Shown: positions 34,599 through 48,500 of the stretch, in pieces
Layout of the letters: each line of letters starts with the position of its first letter
Position numbering within the stretch: position 1 is the stretch's first letter
Assembly (NCBI GenBank): GCA_950022295.1
Contig: OX465600.1
Location: 228,987,782 to 229,051,781, forward strand
DNA: 64,000 nucleotides
Source of the DNA: Bromus sterilis
Lineage: Eukaryota; Streptophyta; Magnoliopsida; Poales; Poaceae
Direction of reading: 5' to 3'
Translations under genes and position numbers: made by a program
Notes under the pieces: generated by a model
What the model was told of the DNA's origin: nothing
Seen by the model: the letters and a program-made list of their open reading frames with translations, nothing else
Databases searched by the model: none

Positions 34599-37352
34599 TA
34601 CACACACACACTCATCAGTTACCGCCTGGGAGTGGGACCCTTCAAGCGGGTACCGGCGAGGATGTTGCCACGACACTTCGCCCACAGCTCCGTCCTAGTC
34701 CAGAGAGTCGCCTATCTGAGGGGGATCCGTATGGAAGTCCGGCCGAGGTTCCAGTACAGCCTCAAACGATGTGTGCAGGGTCCCAAGCCGGTCTTGAAAA
34801 GCCGTTCATCCACTTCGCAGACCGTGCCATAGCCCTACCAGAACTCCGAACTAATGCGACTACTGGGGTTCGAACGGGGTGAGGTACTAGGTCGAGAGGG
34901 GTCAGTGAGCCCAATGTGTGGTTGTACTCTTCTTCTTGGATCACCACACAAGAACTCGGACTTAAGGCGGTGTTCAACGAGACAACCCACTGTGTACTCC
35001 TACACAGCCTCTCATCGTTCACCTTGTATTAGGGTAGATTCACCAACACTTTTCTACCATCATTATCATGATCACTACCATCCCGACTCACATAAAAGTA
35101 TCAACATGGTATCACTCTAAGCATGCAATAAGCAGTAACAATTGCAGGGGCCACATGATATCAACCAATCCTACGTTTGCTAGGATTGTGGTTTTGCCTA
35201 CTACTGTGACAAATGATAGGTCATGCAAAGGATATGGGTTCAACTATGCGGTAGAAACGTTATCACGGTGATCATCCTAAACAATGCATAAGCGAGACAT
35301 GAGAGGGAAGTGGGATTTTATCGACATGATCAATGGGGGTTTGCTTGCCTTGCTGACGGGGTTCAGTCACGGGGTCTGCAACGAAGGGGGTGATCTCGGA
35401 TTCCGGCTCCACTTCTATCAGCAACATGACAATCATAGGATCAACATAATGTACAATGCACAATCACATGAATAAGATTGTAATGGTGATGTTCAAGGTA
35501 CTGATGTGTTGAGCATTCCATTTAAAAGGAGTATATTGCATTTGAAATGCAAATTCAAACTCCATTTGATTTATCGATGAAATTCAAATTCATTTGAATG
35601 CATGAAAGTTCATTTGAAAATGTTGATCATGAAGTGATGTGTTATAGTTGAGATAATGTTTCTGATGTGGGGGTGAAACCATTCAAATTAAGTGTGTTGC
35701 AAAGCCAATTGCAAAATCACTCCAAATTTGAATTTGAAAAGGATCCATATGCATGTTTGCTACTGTTCACCCATTTTAAAATGGTCAAACATAGAAACAA
35801 GTTGCATATTCATAATCCTTGTATTTGTCTGATAATTTTAGACATATTATTTGTCCAATTTGGAGTTAAAATGAATTAGTTATGAATTTCTAAAGATTTG
35901 GCTATTTTCTGGAATTTTCTGTAATTGATTTAATCAATTTAATCGACTTATTGCGCCAGGCTGACGTCAGGATGACATCATGGGGGCGCTGACCAGTCAA
36001 CCTGACATGCGGGGGCCATCTGTCATTGTCTCTAGGGTTAAAACCGTTTTAGTTTAAGTTAACAGGGGATTAAGGGGGGCTGGGACCCACATGTCTGTGT
36101 GAGAGAGAGAGGTATTAGGAGGGGGGGTTAGTCCCTAATTAAACTAACCGGCCGGCGGCTAACCGGCGGCAGCCACAGGACGCGGCCGCGCCCACTGGAG
36201 AGGGCGGCTCCGGCCTCCTCTCGCCAATCGGAGGGCACGGTTGGGGTCCTGGGGCTCGCCCGCGTCGCTCAGAGCACAAGGCGACCACGGGGAGGCTCTG
36301 GACGCTCGCCGGCGTCGAGGAGCGCGGCAGCCGGAGCTCGGCTAAGCGGGGAAACGGCGACGGGGCGCGAGGTGGTGAACGGGGAGGGGGAAACGAGAGA
36401 GGACCTCACAGGGAGCACGATGGGGTGGTCGGGGAGGGCCAAAAAGCGGCGGCGGCGACGAATTTGTTGACGAGTTCTGGCGGCTGGTGATGAAATCGAC
36501 GACGATGGCGTGGCCTTGAGGGCCTCTCGGCTCCAATTGGACGGCCCCGGTGATGAAGACGACACCGGCGAGTTTTATGGACAAGACGGCGTGGCTCTAG
36601 GTGGACGTTGGCCGCGGTGGTTCACAACGTGAGCAGCGGCGAGCTCTCGGGTGGAGGAAAGAATGGCGAGGCGAGGGGGGGAACGACCAGAGAGAGGAGG
36701 GGAATGGAGGAGGGCTTCCAGCCGCTTCTCCTCGCGGGGATAGGGAAAAGGGGGGGAGGCTGCGCTGGCCAGAAGCAGGAGCTAGCGGCCATGCGCGGCG
36801 CACGGCTCAGCCGTCCCTCCTTCTAGCAGAGGAGGAAGACGACACCGGGGTCAGCTGGGCTGGGCCAAGCCTCTGGGCCAGGTGGGCCAGAAGGTAAGCA
36901 GGTGATTTGCTTTCCTTTTTCTTTTTATTTCTTCTGTAATATGTTGGCCATGCTAAAATTAAATAGCTAGGCATTTTTAAAATTGCTGAAACTTTTTATA
37001 TGGCCTCATATTATATTAGACTAGCCACTTATAAAGTTTGGCACTTTTTAAAATTCAAATTATTTGAACTTTAAATCAAATAGTGGTTTTTGAATTAATC
37101 CATGCTCCTGTTTGAATATTTGAAAAATCCATGAGTATGGGGTGGTTCCCACATCACTTGATATGTGATCACACTCATTTATAGGACTTTTCAAAAATAC
37201 AAAAGGAATTTTTGGAGAAACTTTTTATCTGGCCTTTTGAATTAATTCATCTGCGGGGTGTTCTCGCTCCCATTTTGATTTCTTTTGAAAATTTTAACAC
37301 GATGCAAAGGCCTAAGCTTACCCTAGCACATACCTAACTTGGGGTTGTGACA

Positions 37353-37371
37353 ACTCGCCCCCACTCTAAAG
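37353..37371 (-). other. Polypurine tract of A
   Basis: On the minus strand this reads as purine-rich GAGTGGGGGCGAGT directly before the 3' LTR. Confidence 0.75.
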
Positions 37372-40300
37372 AATCTCGTCCCGAGATTCAAAAGTCTGCG
37401 GAAGGAAGGAGGGGTACTCGGCACTGAGACGATCTTCTCTTTCCCACGTGGCTTCTCTCTCAGAGTGGTGTGAGCACTGAACTTTCAGAAACATGATCTT
37501 CTTTCGGCGAGTGACACACTCTGCGGAATCAAGAATACGAACGGGGTATTCTCGATAAGAAAGGTCATCTTGGAGATCAAGCGTTTCATGGTCGACTTCG
37601 TGGATGGGGTCCTTGAAGCAACGCCTGAGTTGGGACACATGGAATACATCATGTACTCGGGAAAGGTGCGGAGGTAGTTCAAGTTGGTAGGAAACTTCTC
37701 CACGTTTAGCAAGAATGCGGAAAGGTCCGATGTAACGTGGGGACAATTTGCCTTTGATACCGAATCTTTGGGTTCCCTTCAGAGGAGTAACCCGAAGGTA
37801 AGCCTTCTCATTTAGATTGTAGCTTTCTTGCCTATGATGACGATCATAGTAGCTTTTCTGACGAGACTGGGCTGCTTTCAATTTATCACGAACAATGCGA
37901 ACTTGCTCTTCTGCTTCCTTGATCATGTCCGGTCCAAAGAATTGTCTTTCACCGGTTTCTGACCAGTTAAGGGGTGTTCGACATCGTCGTCCATAAAGGA
38001 GTTCAAAAGGAGCCATGTTCAGACTAGATTGAAAACTATTGTTATAAGGAAATTCGGCAAATGGAAGAGACTTCTCCCAATTCTTTCCAAATGATATAAC
38101 ACAAGCTCTGAGCATGTCTTCAAGAATTTGGTTAACCCTTTCGACTTGACCGCTAGACTGAGGATGAAAAGCTGTAATAAAGGAGAGATGAGTTCCCATA
38201 GCACTCTGAAAGCTTCCCCAGAATCTAGAGGTGAAAAGGCTACCAAGATCAGAATTGATTTCCAAAGGAACACCGTGAAGAGACACAATTCTAGAGACAT
38301 ACAAGTCCGCTAACTGGCTAGCAGTTATAGACTCGCGAACTGGAAGGAATTGAGCAATTTTGTAAAGCCTATCTATGACAACGAAGATGGCATCATTTCC
38401 TTTCTGGGATTTTTGGAAAGCCGGTGATGAAGTCCATACCGACTTTGTCCCATTAACACTCTGGAATAGGCAAAGGTTGAAGAGTGCCAGCAGGTCTTTG
38501 ATGTTCGGCCTTAATGCGACGACAGACATCACATTCGGCAATGAACTTAGCAATTTCTCTCTTCATCCTAGTCCACCAAAATCTCTGGCGTAGGTCTCGG
38601 TACATCTTTGTGCTACCAGGATGAATTGAGAGGGGAGTGTCATGAGCTTCTTTGAGGATTAGCCTCCTAAGATTGTGTTTTCGTGGTACAACCAATCGAG
38701 TGCCAAAGAAAACAACACCTTGATCATTTATGGAGAAACATTTAGCAACTCCGCTAGCAATGTTCTTGTTGATCTCTCGAATACCACTATCACGTTTCTG
38801 GGCGGCTATGATTTTATCCTCAAGGGTTGGTTTCGCCACCAAGGTAGAAAGATAGCCATGAGGAACAATCTCAAGATTGAGCTTGCGAAAACCCTCATGA
38901 AGAAGTGGTTGATACTGTTGAAACATGAGGTTGTTACAATACGACTTACGACTTAGTGCATCAGCCATGACATTGGCTTTGCCTGGGGTGTAAGAAATTC
39001 CTACGTCGTAATCTTTTATCAACTCAATCCAGCGTCTTTGCCTGAGATTAAGATCTGGCTGGGTGAAAATGTATTTGAGGATTTGGTGGTCGAATAGATC
39101 TCACAACGATTACCAAGGAGGTAATGTCGCCAAGTTGTTAGGGCATGAACTACGGCAGCGAGTTCAAGGTCATGGGTAGGATAGTTTTCTTCATGTGGCC
39201 GCAACTGGCGTGAAGCATAAGCTACCACATGTCTATCTTGCAGAAGTATGCATCCTAACCCTTGCCGTGATGCGTCACAATAGATCTCGAAATACTTTTT
39301 GGTGTCTGGAGGTGCAAGTACGGGTGCAGAAGTCAATCTTCTTTTTAGCTCTTGAAAGCTTTCCTCGCACTTGGAAGTCCATAGAATTTCTTATCTTTCT
39401 TGAGGAGTTCAGTCAGAGGCTTTGCAACTTTAGAAAAGTTCTCGACGAAGCGGCGACAATAGCTTGCTAAGCCAAGAAAACTCCTAACTTGCTTAACCGA
39501 TTCAGGTGGAGTCCAGTCAAGGACGGCCTGAACTCTCTCGGGATTCACAGCAATGCCTTTTGCAGAAATCACGTGGCCTAAGTAAGTCACTTCTGGTAGC
39601 CAAAATTCACACTTGGAGAATGTAGCATACATGCGATGCTCTCTAAGTTTCATCAATACCAGCCTTAGGTGTTCGGCATGTTCTTCTTCGTTCTTCGAGT
39701 AGATGAGAATGTCATCGAGATAAACCACAACAAATTTATCTAAGTACTCCATGAAGATCGAATTCATCATGCGTGAGAAAGTGGCGGGGGCATTGGTTAA
39801 ACCAAAGGACATGACGGTGTACTCGTAAAGACCATAACGAGTAGTAAAAGCCGTTTTGGGAATGTCCTCGCTTCGGATTTTGATTTGATGATAACCTAAT
39901 CTAAAATCCATCTTGGAGAAGACAGAGGATCCAGCAAGTTGATCATAAAGATCATTGATCCTGGGCAGTGGGTACTTGTTCTTTATCGTCGCTAAATTTA
40001 GCGGGCGATAGTCTACGCAAATCCTTTTTGTTCCATCTTTCTTCGTTACGAACAGAACGGGGCAACCCCATGGCGATGAGCTAGGGCGGATGAAGCCTTT
40101 TTCCAACAAAGCATCTAGTTGGTTTTTAAGCTCAACTAACTCACGTGGGGCCATTTTGTATGGGCGTCTAGAAATTGGTGCGGTTCCTGGGGGAAGATCC
40201 ACTATGAACTCTACACATCTGTCGGGTGGCATTCCCGGCAGCTCTTCAGGAAAGACATCCGGGAAGTCACGAACCACCGGAACATCTTCAAGGTCGGGAA

Positions 40301-41584
40301 GGGGAAGCACATTAAAAGAATGCACCTGGGTTCTTGTTCTTGGTGAAGAGTAAACTATTGTCTGGCCTGAAGGATGTGTAAGTCTAACGGACTTGGCTTT
40401 ACAATCAAGAAAAGCATGTTGTCTCGATAACCAATCCATACCAAGGATGACATCAATGTCGGAAGACTTGAGGGCTATGAGTGAAGCAAGGAATACTAAA
40501 CCCTCAATTGCAATTTGATTACCATGGCTTACTCTACTAGTTTGCCATTTTGAACCAGGAGTTTGAATGATCATAGGGGTGAACATTTCATCAAAGGATA
40601 CATCATGCCGAAGTGCATAACTCTCCGACATGAATGAGTGAGATGCTCCTGGGTCGAAAAGAACAGAAGTGGGAAAAAAATTGACTGGGAGCGTAATGAC
40701 GTCGGAAGTACTATCAGTTTCTTCAGCTGAGATTTGGTTCACACGTCCAAGATTTTCTGAGGTGGATGGCTTAGCGGTGGAAACCTTTGGGGGTGGCTTG
40801 GCACGAACAGTGGCGTTTCCTTTGGCATGGGGTGGAGAATTTTGATTGACGGGGTACTCACGAGAGTAGTGACCAGGCTGGCCACATCTAAAGCAGGCTC
40901 CAAAGATAGTGCGGGGAGCTGGGTTGTTTGGTGGAGCTGGTGGACGAGGCGGCACAAGGGATGGCCTCGGTGGGTTGTATTGGGGAAACAAACTGTTAGG
41001 AATCCAGATCATGTGCTTCTGAGGGCGTGAACTGGAAGAAGGGGTAAGCTCAAGAGCATGCTTGCGAGACTTCTCTAAAACTTCATTGCCATGCTCAGCT
41101 CTGAAGGATCTGTTGACTAAATCCTCAAAGGTGGCAAATTCGATGAGGTTGAGATCATGACGAAGGATGGGGCTAAGTCCCTTACAGAACTTTGCCTGCT
41201 TTCTGGTATCGGTGGTGATCTCGTCTTGGGCATAACGAGCAAGACGGTTGAATTCCCTCACATACTCATGAATGGACATCTCTCCTTGATTCAGATTGCA
41301 AAACTCTTCCTTCTTGTGCTCCATCAACTCATCCAGAATGTGGTACCCTCGAAAGGCAACACAGAACTCCTGCCAAGTCACTACGTGACCATCTGGCTGC
41401 ATTGCAACATAATTCTCCCACCACTGAAGAGCAACACCTTCCAAGAAGTATACCGCGAAAACAACTCGGTCATCGGGAGCAACATGTGCAGTGTCAAGCT
41501 TACGCTCGATGGAACGGAGCCAATCATCAGCTTCAAGGGGCTCAGAAGAACATCGGAATACTGGTGGCTTGAGGAGGATGAAGT
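37366..41584 (-). pseudogene. gag-pol: Gag-Pol polyprotein of A (most of gag, protease, RT, RNase H, integrase, chromodomain)
   Basis: Read on the minus strand. The frame is open from 41584 to about 39380: gag core, a CCHC-like knuckle near 40895-40855 (CFRCGQPGHYSREY, last Cys replaced by Tyr), a protease site near 40655 (FDPGAS in place of DTG or DSG) and RT with YLDDILIYS near 39722. A 1-nt loss near 39380 shifts the frame. RNase H (FEIYCDASRQGLGC), a second 1-nt loss near 39091, the integrase zinc region, a TAA at 38453-38455, a 1-nt gain near 38405-38412, the integrase core (INSDLG, QVERVNQ) and a chromodomain-like C-terminus (ATWEREDRLSAEYP) follow. Breaks were located by comparison with B. 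It encodes the enzymes for copying and integrating the element, but this copy is dead. Confidence 0.9.
41580..41584. repeat. TSD GAAGT of B (left copy)
   Basis: GAAGT here and at 54416-54420 flank element B inside the gag gene of A. Confidence 0.92.
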
Positions 41585-42375
41585 TGTCGGGACCCGGGGT
41601 TAGCGTATGTAATTCCAGTCACGATACAATCACACGGAGAGCCGAGAACCGTACCCACTTGTCTAAGCAGACAAGGCCAAACACAGAACGTTCTCGGTAA
41701 GCATCGAACGTGAGGGGCATCCCATTCATGCCGGATGATCAACTGAGATGGGTCCTCAACGTCCGCTCACAAGTCTACATGCTTATAGGTGGTGAATCCC
41801 ATACTCATAGACAAGTCGCCTCAACCATGTTATCGATTGGATCCTAAATCTTACATAGACTTACTCCAGCCCGATCACTTAGTCGGGGTCTAGGGCGGGC
41901 TCGATCATACAACAAAGTGTGCACGTGACATAGTCACGAACAATCGCATCGCGATGCCCCAAGCTGCACACATCTAAGGGCCACTTGGTGTATAAAAGAC
42001 CGCCAGCCAGATCACAACTAAGGTCTCGAAAACCCATACTAAGACATGCATGTTATAATCATACACGCATCACACATGTCTAGTATGAACAGCAGGTATC
42101 ATCACATAACTCTACAAGTACTCTTTATTGATATACACATAGAGCATACAAAGATCACATGTCTGTGATCACATTACATCATACAACGGAAGCAAATTAG
42201 GTCTGAGTACAGACAAGTTTAACAAATGGCTTAGAGAAGCCTTGTAAACAAACATGCCCTTCCACGAGGGACCAGACTGCTGTCTGGGACTATACTACCA
42301 AGGTCAACGTCGAGCTTCAGGTCGGTGACTCCATCGGGGTCCGGGTTCTCATCTAAAACATAGAATAAGCAAACG

Positions 42376-42395
42376 TGACTACAAAGTCGTACTCA
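42376..42395 (-). other. TGACTAC/GTACTCA degraded hairpin (B 3' LTR)
   Basis: Same position as the A hairpin but with one C-C mismatch in the stem. The same change is present at 51276-51295, so it predates the insertion of B. Confidence 0.5.
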
Positions 42396-42690
42396 GCAAG
42401 ACTTACATCAGATCTATACTACTCATGCTCAAGTATCAAGGTAAGGGGAGGTGGGGTTTCATCATGAAGAAGTGCCACCTTTGACTTGGCTAGTCCTGAA
42501 CTACGAGTACCCGACTTGAGATAAGAAGCGTACACGAGTCCACTACATCTCCAACCAATTACACCATTATGGTGCCTTCCTCGACTTCCCCACGAGAAAG
42601 CACACCATAGTACTCACACTTATCTTGGTGTATTTTAGAAGTATCCAGTTCAAGTTGTCTAATAATCGGGTACAGGTTCCAAGTAGTCCA

Positions 42691-42741
42691 TAACCGCGGA
42701 CGCGGCTATTCGAATAGTTTTGTTAACCTTGCAAGGGTGTA
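42691..42741 (-). promoter_or_regulatory. Palindromic block (B 3' LTR)
   Basis: Contains CCGCGGACGCGG, CTATTCGAATAG (42706-42717) and the degenerate end CCTTGCAAGGG, itself a palindromic core (CCTTGCAAGG). Confidence 0.55.
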
Positions 42742-45549
42742 AGCTACACACACATGACCATCGGTTACCGCCAGGTCTCGCCACTGTTCAAGAGGTGACA
42801 GCGAGGATGTTCACCACGACACTTCGCTCATAACCGGTCTATTCCAGGAGTCGACTATCTGAGTTTGCCTCCGCTCGAGAGCCCGGCCGGATCAACGAAA
42901 CGGACTCAAACAATGCAGGTGACCGAGACGCCACCTCTGGCAGATGGTTTTCATGCCTCACAGGTGCACCCACATATCTATATGATGAAACACATCCTTC
43001 ATTATCTTTCTATGCAGATGTTAAATGGAAAGCCCGAACTAATGTGACTCCTGGACGTCGACACGGATCAAGGTACTAGGCCGAGAGGGGTCACTGAGCC
43101 CAATGTGTGGTTGTACTCTTTGTCTTGGATTACCATACAAGAACTCGATACTTAAGGCGGTGTTCAACGAGACAACCCACTGTGTACTCCTACACAGCCT
43201 CTCATCGTTCACCTTGTATTAGGGTGGATTCACCGACACAGTTTCACTTTCATCAACACCATGTTTACTATCATCCCGACTCACATCAAAAGCAACCTCA
43301 TTGTACCACTAAGCATGCAATAAGCAGTAACAGTTGCAGTGACCACATGATATCAATCAACTCCTATGTCAGCTAGGATTGTGGTTTGCTTACTACTGTG
43401 ACAAGATGATAGGTCATACATCGGATATGGGTTCAACTATGCGGTAGAATCGATACAAAGTGATCTCCTAAACATGCATAAGCGAGACTGAGAGGGAATT
43501 GGGATTTTATAGACATGATCAATGGGGTTTGCTTGCCTTGCTGACGATACACGGGTCTTAACGGTGGTCTTCTTCTTCGGGGGTGATCACCGTCTCGGAA
43601 AAGCTGGTATCGGAAACAATCATCAACAAGGGGGGCCAACTTCGGAAGTAAAATGCACAAGCACATGATATTGTTGTGACATGAAGTAAATGGTGCTGGT
43701 TTGTGGTACATTTGATTTAAATGAAGTGTATTGCATTTGAAATGCAAATTCAAACTCCATATATGAATTCAAATTAAGCCATATGCACATTTGCTACTTT
43801 TGCCCCATTTTACAATGGTCAAACATAAAAACAAATTGCATATTCTTAATCCTTGTATTTTTCTGATAATTTTTCATATATTATATGTTTAATTTGGAGT
43901 TAAAATGAATTTTCTATGAATTATTGAAGTTTTGGCTATTTTCTGTAATTTCTGGAATTCTTTAAAATGGAAAAAGGGATTAATGCGTCACTGTGGTGTC
44001 ATGCTGGCGTCAGGGGGGTTTGACCCGAGTCAAACTGACAAGGGGCCCCACTGGTCAGCCTCTCCAGGTTAAAACCCTGTTAGATTAATCTAACAGAGGT
44101 ATTAAGGGGGGCCAGGGACCCACTGGTCAGTGACCTGGGTCAACTAACCCAGGGGGTTAGGACCATAATCACTGCCACGTCGCTGTGGTTAACTCCGGCG
44201 AGTCGCCGGCGAGGTCAGAGAGACCGGCAAGCTCGGGAGGACGAACCCGTGCACCAAATCGGCCGCTGCGACAACCAGACGAACCGTGGAGCTCCCGCGC
44301 ATCCTCCTGTACAAGCAGGCGAGCTCGGGGACGACTAGAGCGTCGCCGGCGTCGACGGAGGCGGAGGTTGCAGATCGGGCGTTGTCGGGATGGCGCTCTG
44401 GAGCACGCTTTTGACCGGGGAGTGGGGCGTTGCGAAGCTGTGGAGCTGGGTATCACGGTGCGCGTCACGGGCGAAACAGAAGGGAAGGGGAGCAGCGTCG
44501 CCGTCGTCCATGGCGGCGGTTCTTCTCGGCGTTCATGGCATAACGGGCTAGAGAAGGAAGGGGCGCTAAAACTTGAGGGGAAAACGGCGCGAGCTCACCG
44601 TGATGCGAACGGAGCCGACGGGGAGGTTGGGGAAGGGCTGGAGAAGACGAATTCGTGGACGAGCTCCACGGCGGCCGGCGGTGAGTTGTCGAAGCTTGTG
44701 TCATCTTCAGTGGGGATTGAGTTCGATTCGGCGGCCTGCTAGACGAAGTCGACGGCGAGGGACCTCGTGGACACGACGGCTTGAGCTCGGGACGGCAGGG
44801 GGCACGCCTGCGCATGGTGGCGCTCTGCGGCGGCGCTCGGTTGTCGAAGGGCACGGCGAGAGAGGGCGAGGGAGAGACGCGCTAGAGGGGAAAATGGAAC
44901 GGGAGGCTCCCAGGCGCCTCCAGGTGCGAAGAGGTGGCCTCGGGAAGCTGTTGCGTGGCCGCGGCTCGTCGGCGGCGTCGGTGGAGTGCTGCATGCATTC
45001 CACCGAGCACCTTCGGGGCGCGGGGAGGAAGAGACAAGCGGGGGAGATGGGCTGGGCCGCCTGCTGGGCTGGGGGGAAGAGTTAGGCCAGAAAGACAGGG
45101 GGCTTCTTCCTTTCCTTTTTCTTTTGAATTTCTTTTCTGTTAATTTGTTCTGCCCCAAATAAAAATAGCAGAGCATTTTTTAAAATCATGAAAACTTTTA
45201 TGTGGGCTTATAACATATATAGCTAGCCACTCATAAGTTTTGGTGACTTTTGAAATTCAAACAATTTGAATTTATATTCAAATTGTAGTTTAATTTAATT
45301 TCCAATGCACCTTTTGAATTTTGGAATATTCCATGGGCATGGGAAAATCCCCAAACCACTTTTGCAATGATCAGCAACAATTCTAGGAATTTTCCAAACA
45401 TTCAAATGGTTTTTGGAAAAATATTTTTATCTAGGCATTTGATTTAATTTCTCAGGGCTTTTCTTTTCCCCATTTTTGAATTTCTTTTGGAATTTTTGCA
45501 TGATGCAAATGGATCAAACAAACCCTAGCACTTACCCTAGTTGGGGTTC

Positions 45550-48500
45550 TCACAACTCGCCCCGACTCAAAAGAATCTCGTCCCGAGATTCAGAAGTCGT
45601 CGGGAGGAAGGTGGGGTACTCGGCACGGAGGCGGTCTTCTCTTTCCCAGGTTGCTTCTTTCTCGGAGTGATGTGACCATTGTACTTTCAGGAACTTGATC
45701 TTCTGACGACCAGTGACACGTTCTGCTGAATCAAGAATACGAACAGGGTACTCTCGATAAGAAAGGTCATCTTGGAGATCAAGCGTTTCATGGTCGACTT
45801 CGCGGATGGTGTCCTTGAAGCAACGCCTGAGTTGTGACACATGGAATACATCGTGTACTCGGGAAAGGTGCGGAGGTAATTCAAGTTGGTAGGCAACTTC
45901 TCCACGTTTAGCAAGAATGCGGAAAGGTCCAATGTAACGTGGGGCCAACTTGCCTTTGATACCGAATCGTTGGGTTCCCTTCAGAGGAGTAACCCGAAGG
46001 TAAGCCTTCTCATCCAGATTGTAGCTCTCCTTTCTATGATGACGATCATAGTAGCTTTTCTGACGAGACTGGGCGGCTTTCAATCGATCATGAACAATGC
46101 GAACTTGCTCTTCTGCTTCCAGTATCATATCCGGTCCAAAGAGTTGTCTCTCACCGGTTTCTGACCAGTTTAAAGGTGTTCGACATCGTCGTCCATAGAG
46201 GAGTTCAAAAGGAGCCATGTTCACACTAGATTGGAAACTGTTGTTATAAGCAAATTCGGCAAATGGAAGGGACTTCTCCCAATTCTTTCCGAATGAGATA
46301 ACACAACCTCTGAGCATGTGTTCCAAGATTTGATTAACCCTTTCAACTTGACCGCTAGACTGAGGATGGAAAGCTGTACTAAAGGATAGATGAGTTCCCA
46401 TAGCATTCTGAAAGCTTCCCCAAAATCTAGAGGTGAAAAGGCTACCACGATCAGAATTGATCACCAAAGGAACACCCGTGAAGAGACACAATTCTAGAGA
46501 CGTACAAGTCTTCCAACTGACTAGCAGTTATAGACTCGCGAACTGGAAGGAAGTGAGCAACTTTAGAAAGCCTATCAATGACCACGAAGATGGCATCGTT
46601 TCCTTTATGGGTTTTTGGAAAGCCGGTGATAAAGTCCATACCGACTTTGTCCCATTTCCACTTGGGAATAGGCAAAGGTTGAAGTGTGCCAGCAGGTCTT
46701 TGGTGTTCTGCCTTAATGCGACGACAAACATCACATTCAGCAACAAATCGAGCAATGTCTCTCTTCATCCTGGTCCACCAAAATCTCTGGCGTAGATCTC
46801 GGTACATTTTTGTGCTACCGGGATGAATGGAGAGGGGTGTATCATGGGCTTCTTTGAGGATGAGTTGCCTTAGATCCCTATTCTTAGGTACTACCAACCG
46901 ATTTTCAAAGAATACCGTTCCTTTACTATCTGTGGAGAAACATTTAGCAACTCCGCTAGCAATGTTCTCCTTGATCCGGCGTACACCTCGTGCACGTCTT
47001 TGGGCAACTCTGATTTGATCCTCAAGGATTGGTTTCGCCACCAAGTTGAAAAGAGATCCATGAGGAACAATCTCGAGATTGAGCTTTCGAAATTCCTCAT
47101 GAAGAAGTGGTTGATACTGTTGTAACATGAGGTTGTTACAATACGACTTACGACTTAGTGCATCAGCCATGACATTGGCCTTGCCTGGGGTGTAAGAAAT
47201 TCCTAAGTCAAAATCTTTTATCAACTCTATCCAACGTCTTTGCCTGAGATTAAGATCTGGCTGGGTGAAAATATATTTGAGGCTTTGGTGGTCGGAATAG
47301 ATCTCACAATGATTACCAAGGAGGTAATGTCGCCAAGTCTTCAGGGCATGAACTACGACAGCGAGTTCAAGATCATGGGTAGGATAGTTCTCTTCATGTG
47401 GCCGCAACTGGCATGAAGCATAAGCTACCACATGTCGATCTTGCATAAGTATGCATCCTAACCCTTACCGTGAAGCATCACAATAGATCTCGAAATCCCT
47501 TTTGGTGTCTGGAGGTGCAAGTACGTGTGCAGAAGTCAATCTTATTTTTAGCTCTTGAAAGCTTTCCTCGCACTTGGGGGTCCATTGGAATTTCTTATCT
47601 TTCTTGAGGAGTTCAGTAAGAGGCTTTGCAACTTTAGAGAAGTTCTCGACGAAGCGGCGACAATAGCTGGCTAGGCCAAGAAAACTCCTAACTTGCTTAA
47701 CCGATTCAGGTGGAGTCCAGTCAAGGACGGCCTGAACTCTCTCGGGATTCACAGCAATGCCTTTTGCAGAAATCACGTGGCCTAAGTAGGTCACTTCTGG
47801 TAGCCAAAATTCACACTTGGAGAACTTGGCATAAAGGCGGTGCTCTCTAAGTTTCATCAATACCAACCTAAGATGTTCTGCGTGCTCTTCTTCGTTCTTC
47901 GAGTAGATGAGAATGTCATCAAGATAAACCACAACAAATTTATCTAGGTACTCCATGAAGATCGAATTCATCAAGCGCGAGAATGTGGCGGGGGCATTGG
48001 TCAAACCGAAGGACATGACGGTATACTCATAAAGACCATAACGAGTAGTGAAAGCTGTTTTTGTAATGTCCTCGTTTCGGATTTTGAGTTGATGATAACC
48101 TAATCTCAAATCCATCTTGCAGAAGATAGAGGATCCAGCAAGTTGATCAGAAAGATCATTGATCCTGGGCAGTGGGTACTTGTTCTTTATCATCGCTAGA
48201 TTTAGCGGACGATAGTCTACGCACATCCTTTCTGTTCCACCTTTCTTCGTTACGAACAGAACGGGGCAACCCCATGGCGATGAGCTAGGGCAGATGAATC
48301 CTTTTGCCAACGAAGCATCAAGGTGGGTTTTTAGCTCAGCTAACTCATGTGGGGCCATTCTATATGGACGTCTGGAAATTGGGGCTGTGCCTGGTATAAG
48401 ATCCACTATTAATTCTACACACCTGTCGGGTGGCATTCCCGGCAGCTCTTCAAAAAAGACATCCGGGAAGTCACGAACCACCGGAATATCTTCAAGGTCT

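Larger units (their letters stand above)
33413..37352 (-). repeat. 3' LTR of A
   Basis: 3940 bp. On the plus strand it runs from TGTCGGGACCC to TTGTGACA. It contains the hairpin (34228-34247), the palindromic block (34546-34598), a (GA)n run near 36100 and a GC-rich stretch 36150-36890. Frames in the GC-rich part are not taken as genes. Confidence 0.92.
41585..45554 (-). repeat. 3' LTR of B
   Basis: 3970 bp, TGTCGGGACCC to GGTTCTCACA (the other copy ends CTGACA). It is 40 bp longer than the 5' LTR, mostly because of 44252-44288, which is absent there. Confidence 0.92.

Noticed and set aside
34590..34832. Plus-strand frames repeated at 34590 and 56271
   Set aside because: They recur only because they lie in the two LTRs of A, and they are antisense to it.
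36601..36897. Frame on the plus strand of the A LTR ending at an AAGGTAAGC splice-donor-like site
   Set aside because: It lies antisense to the element, and the sense direction is fixed by PBS, PPT and the order of LTR blocks. Treated as coincidence.
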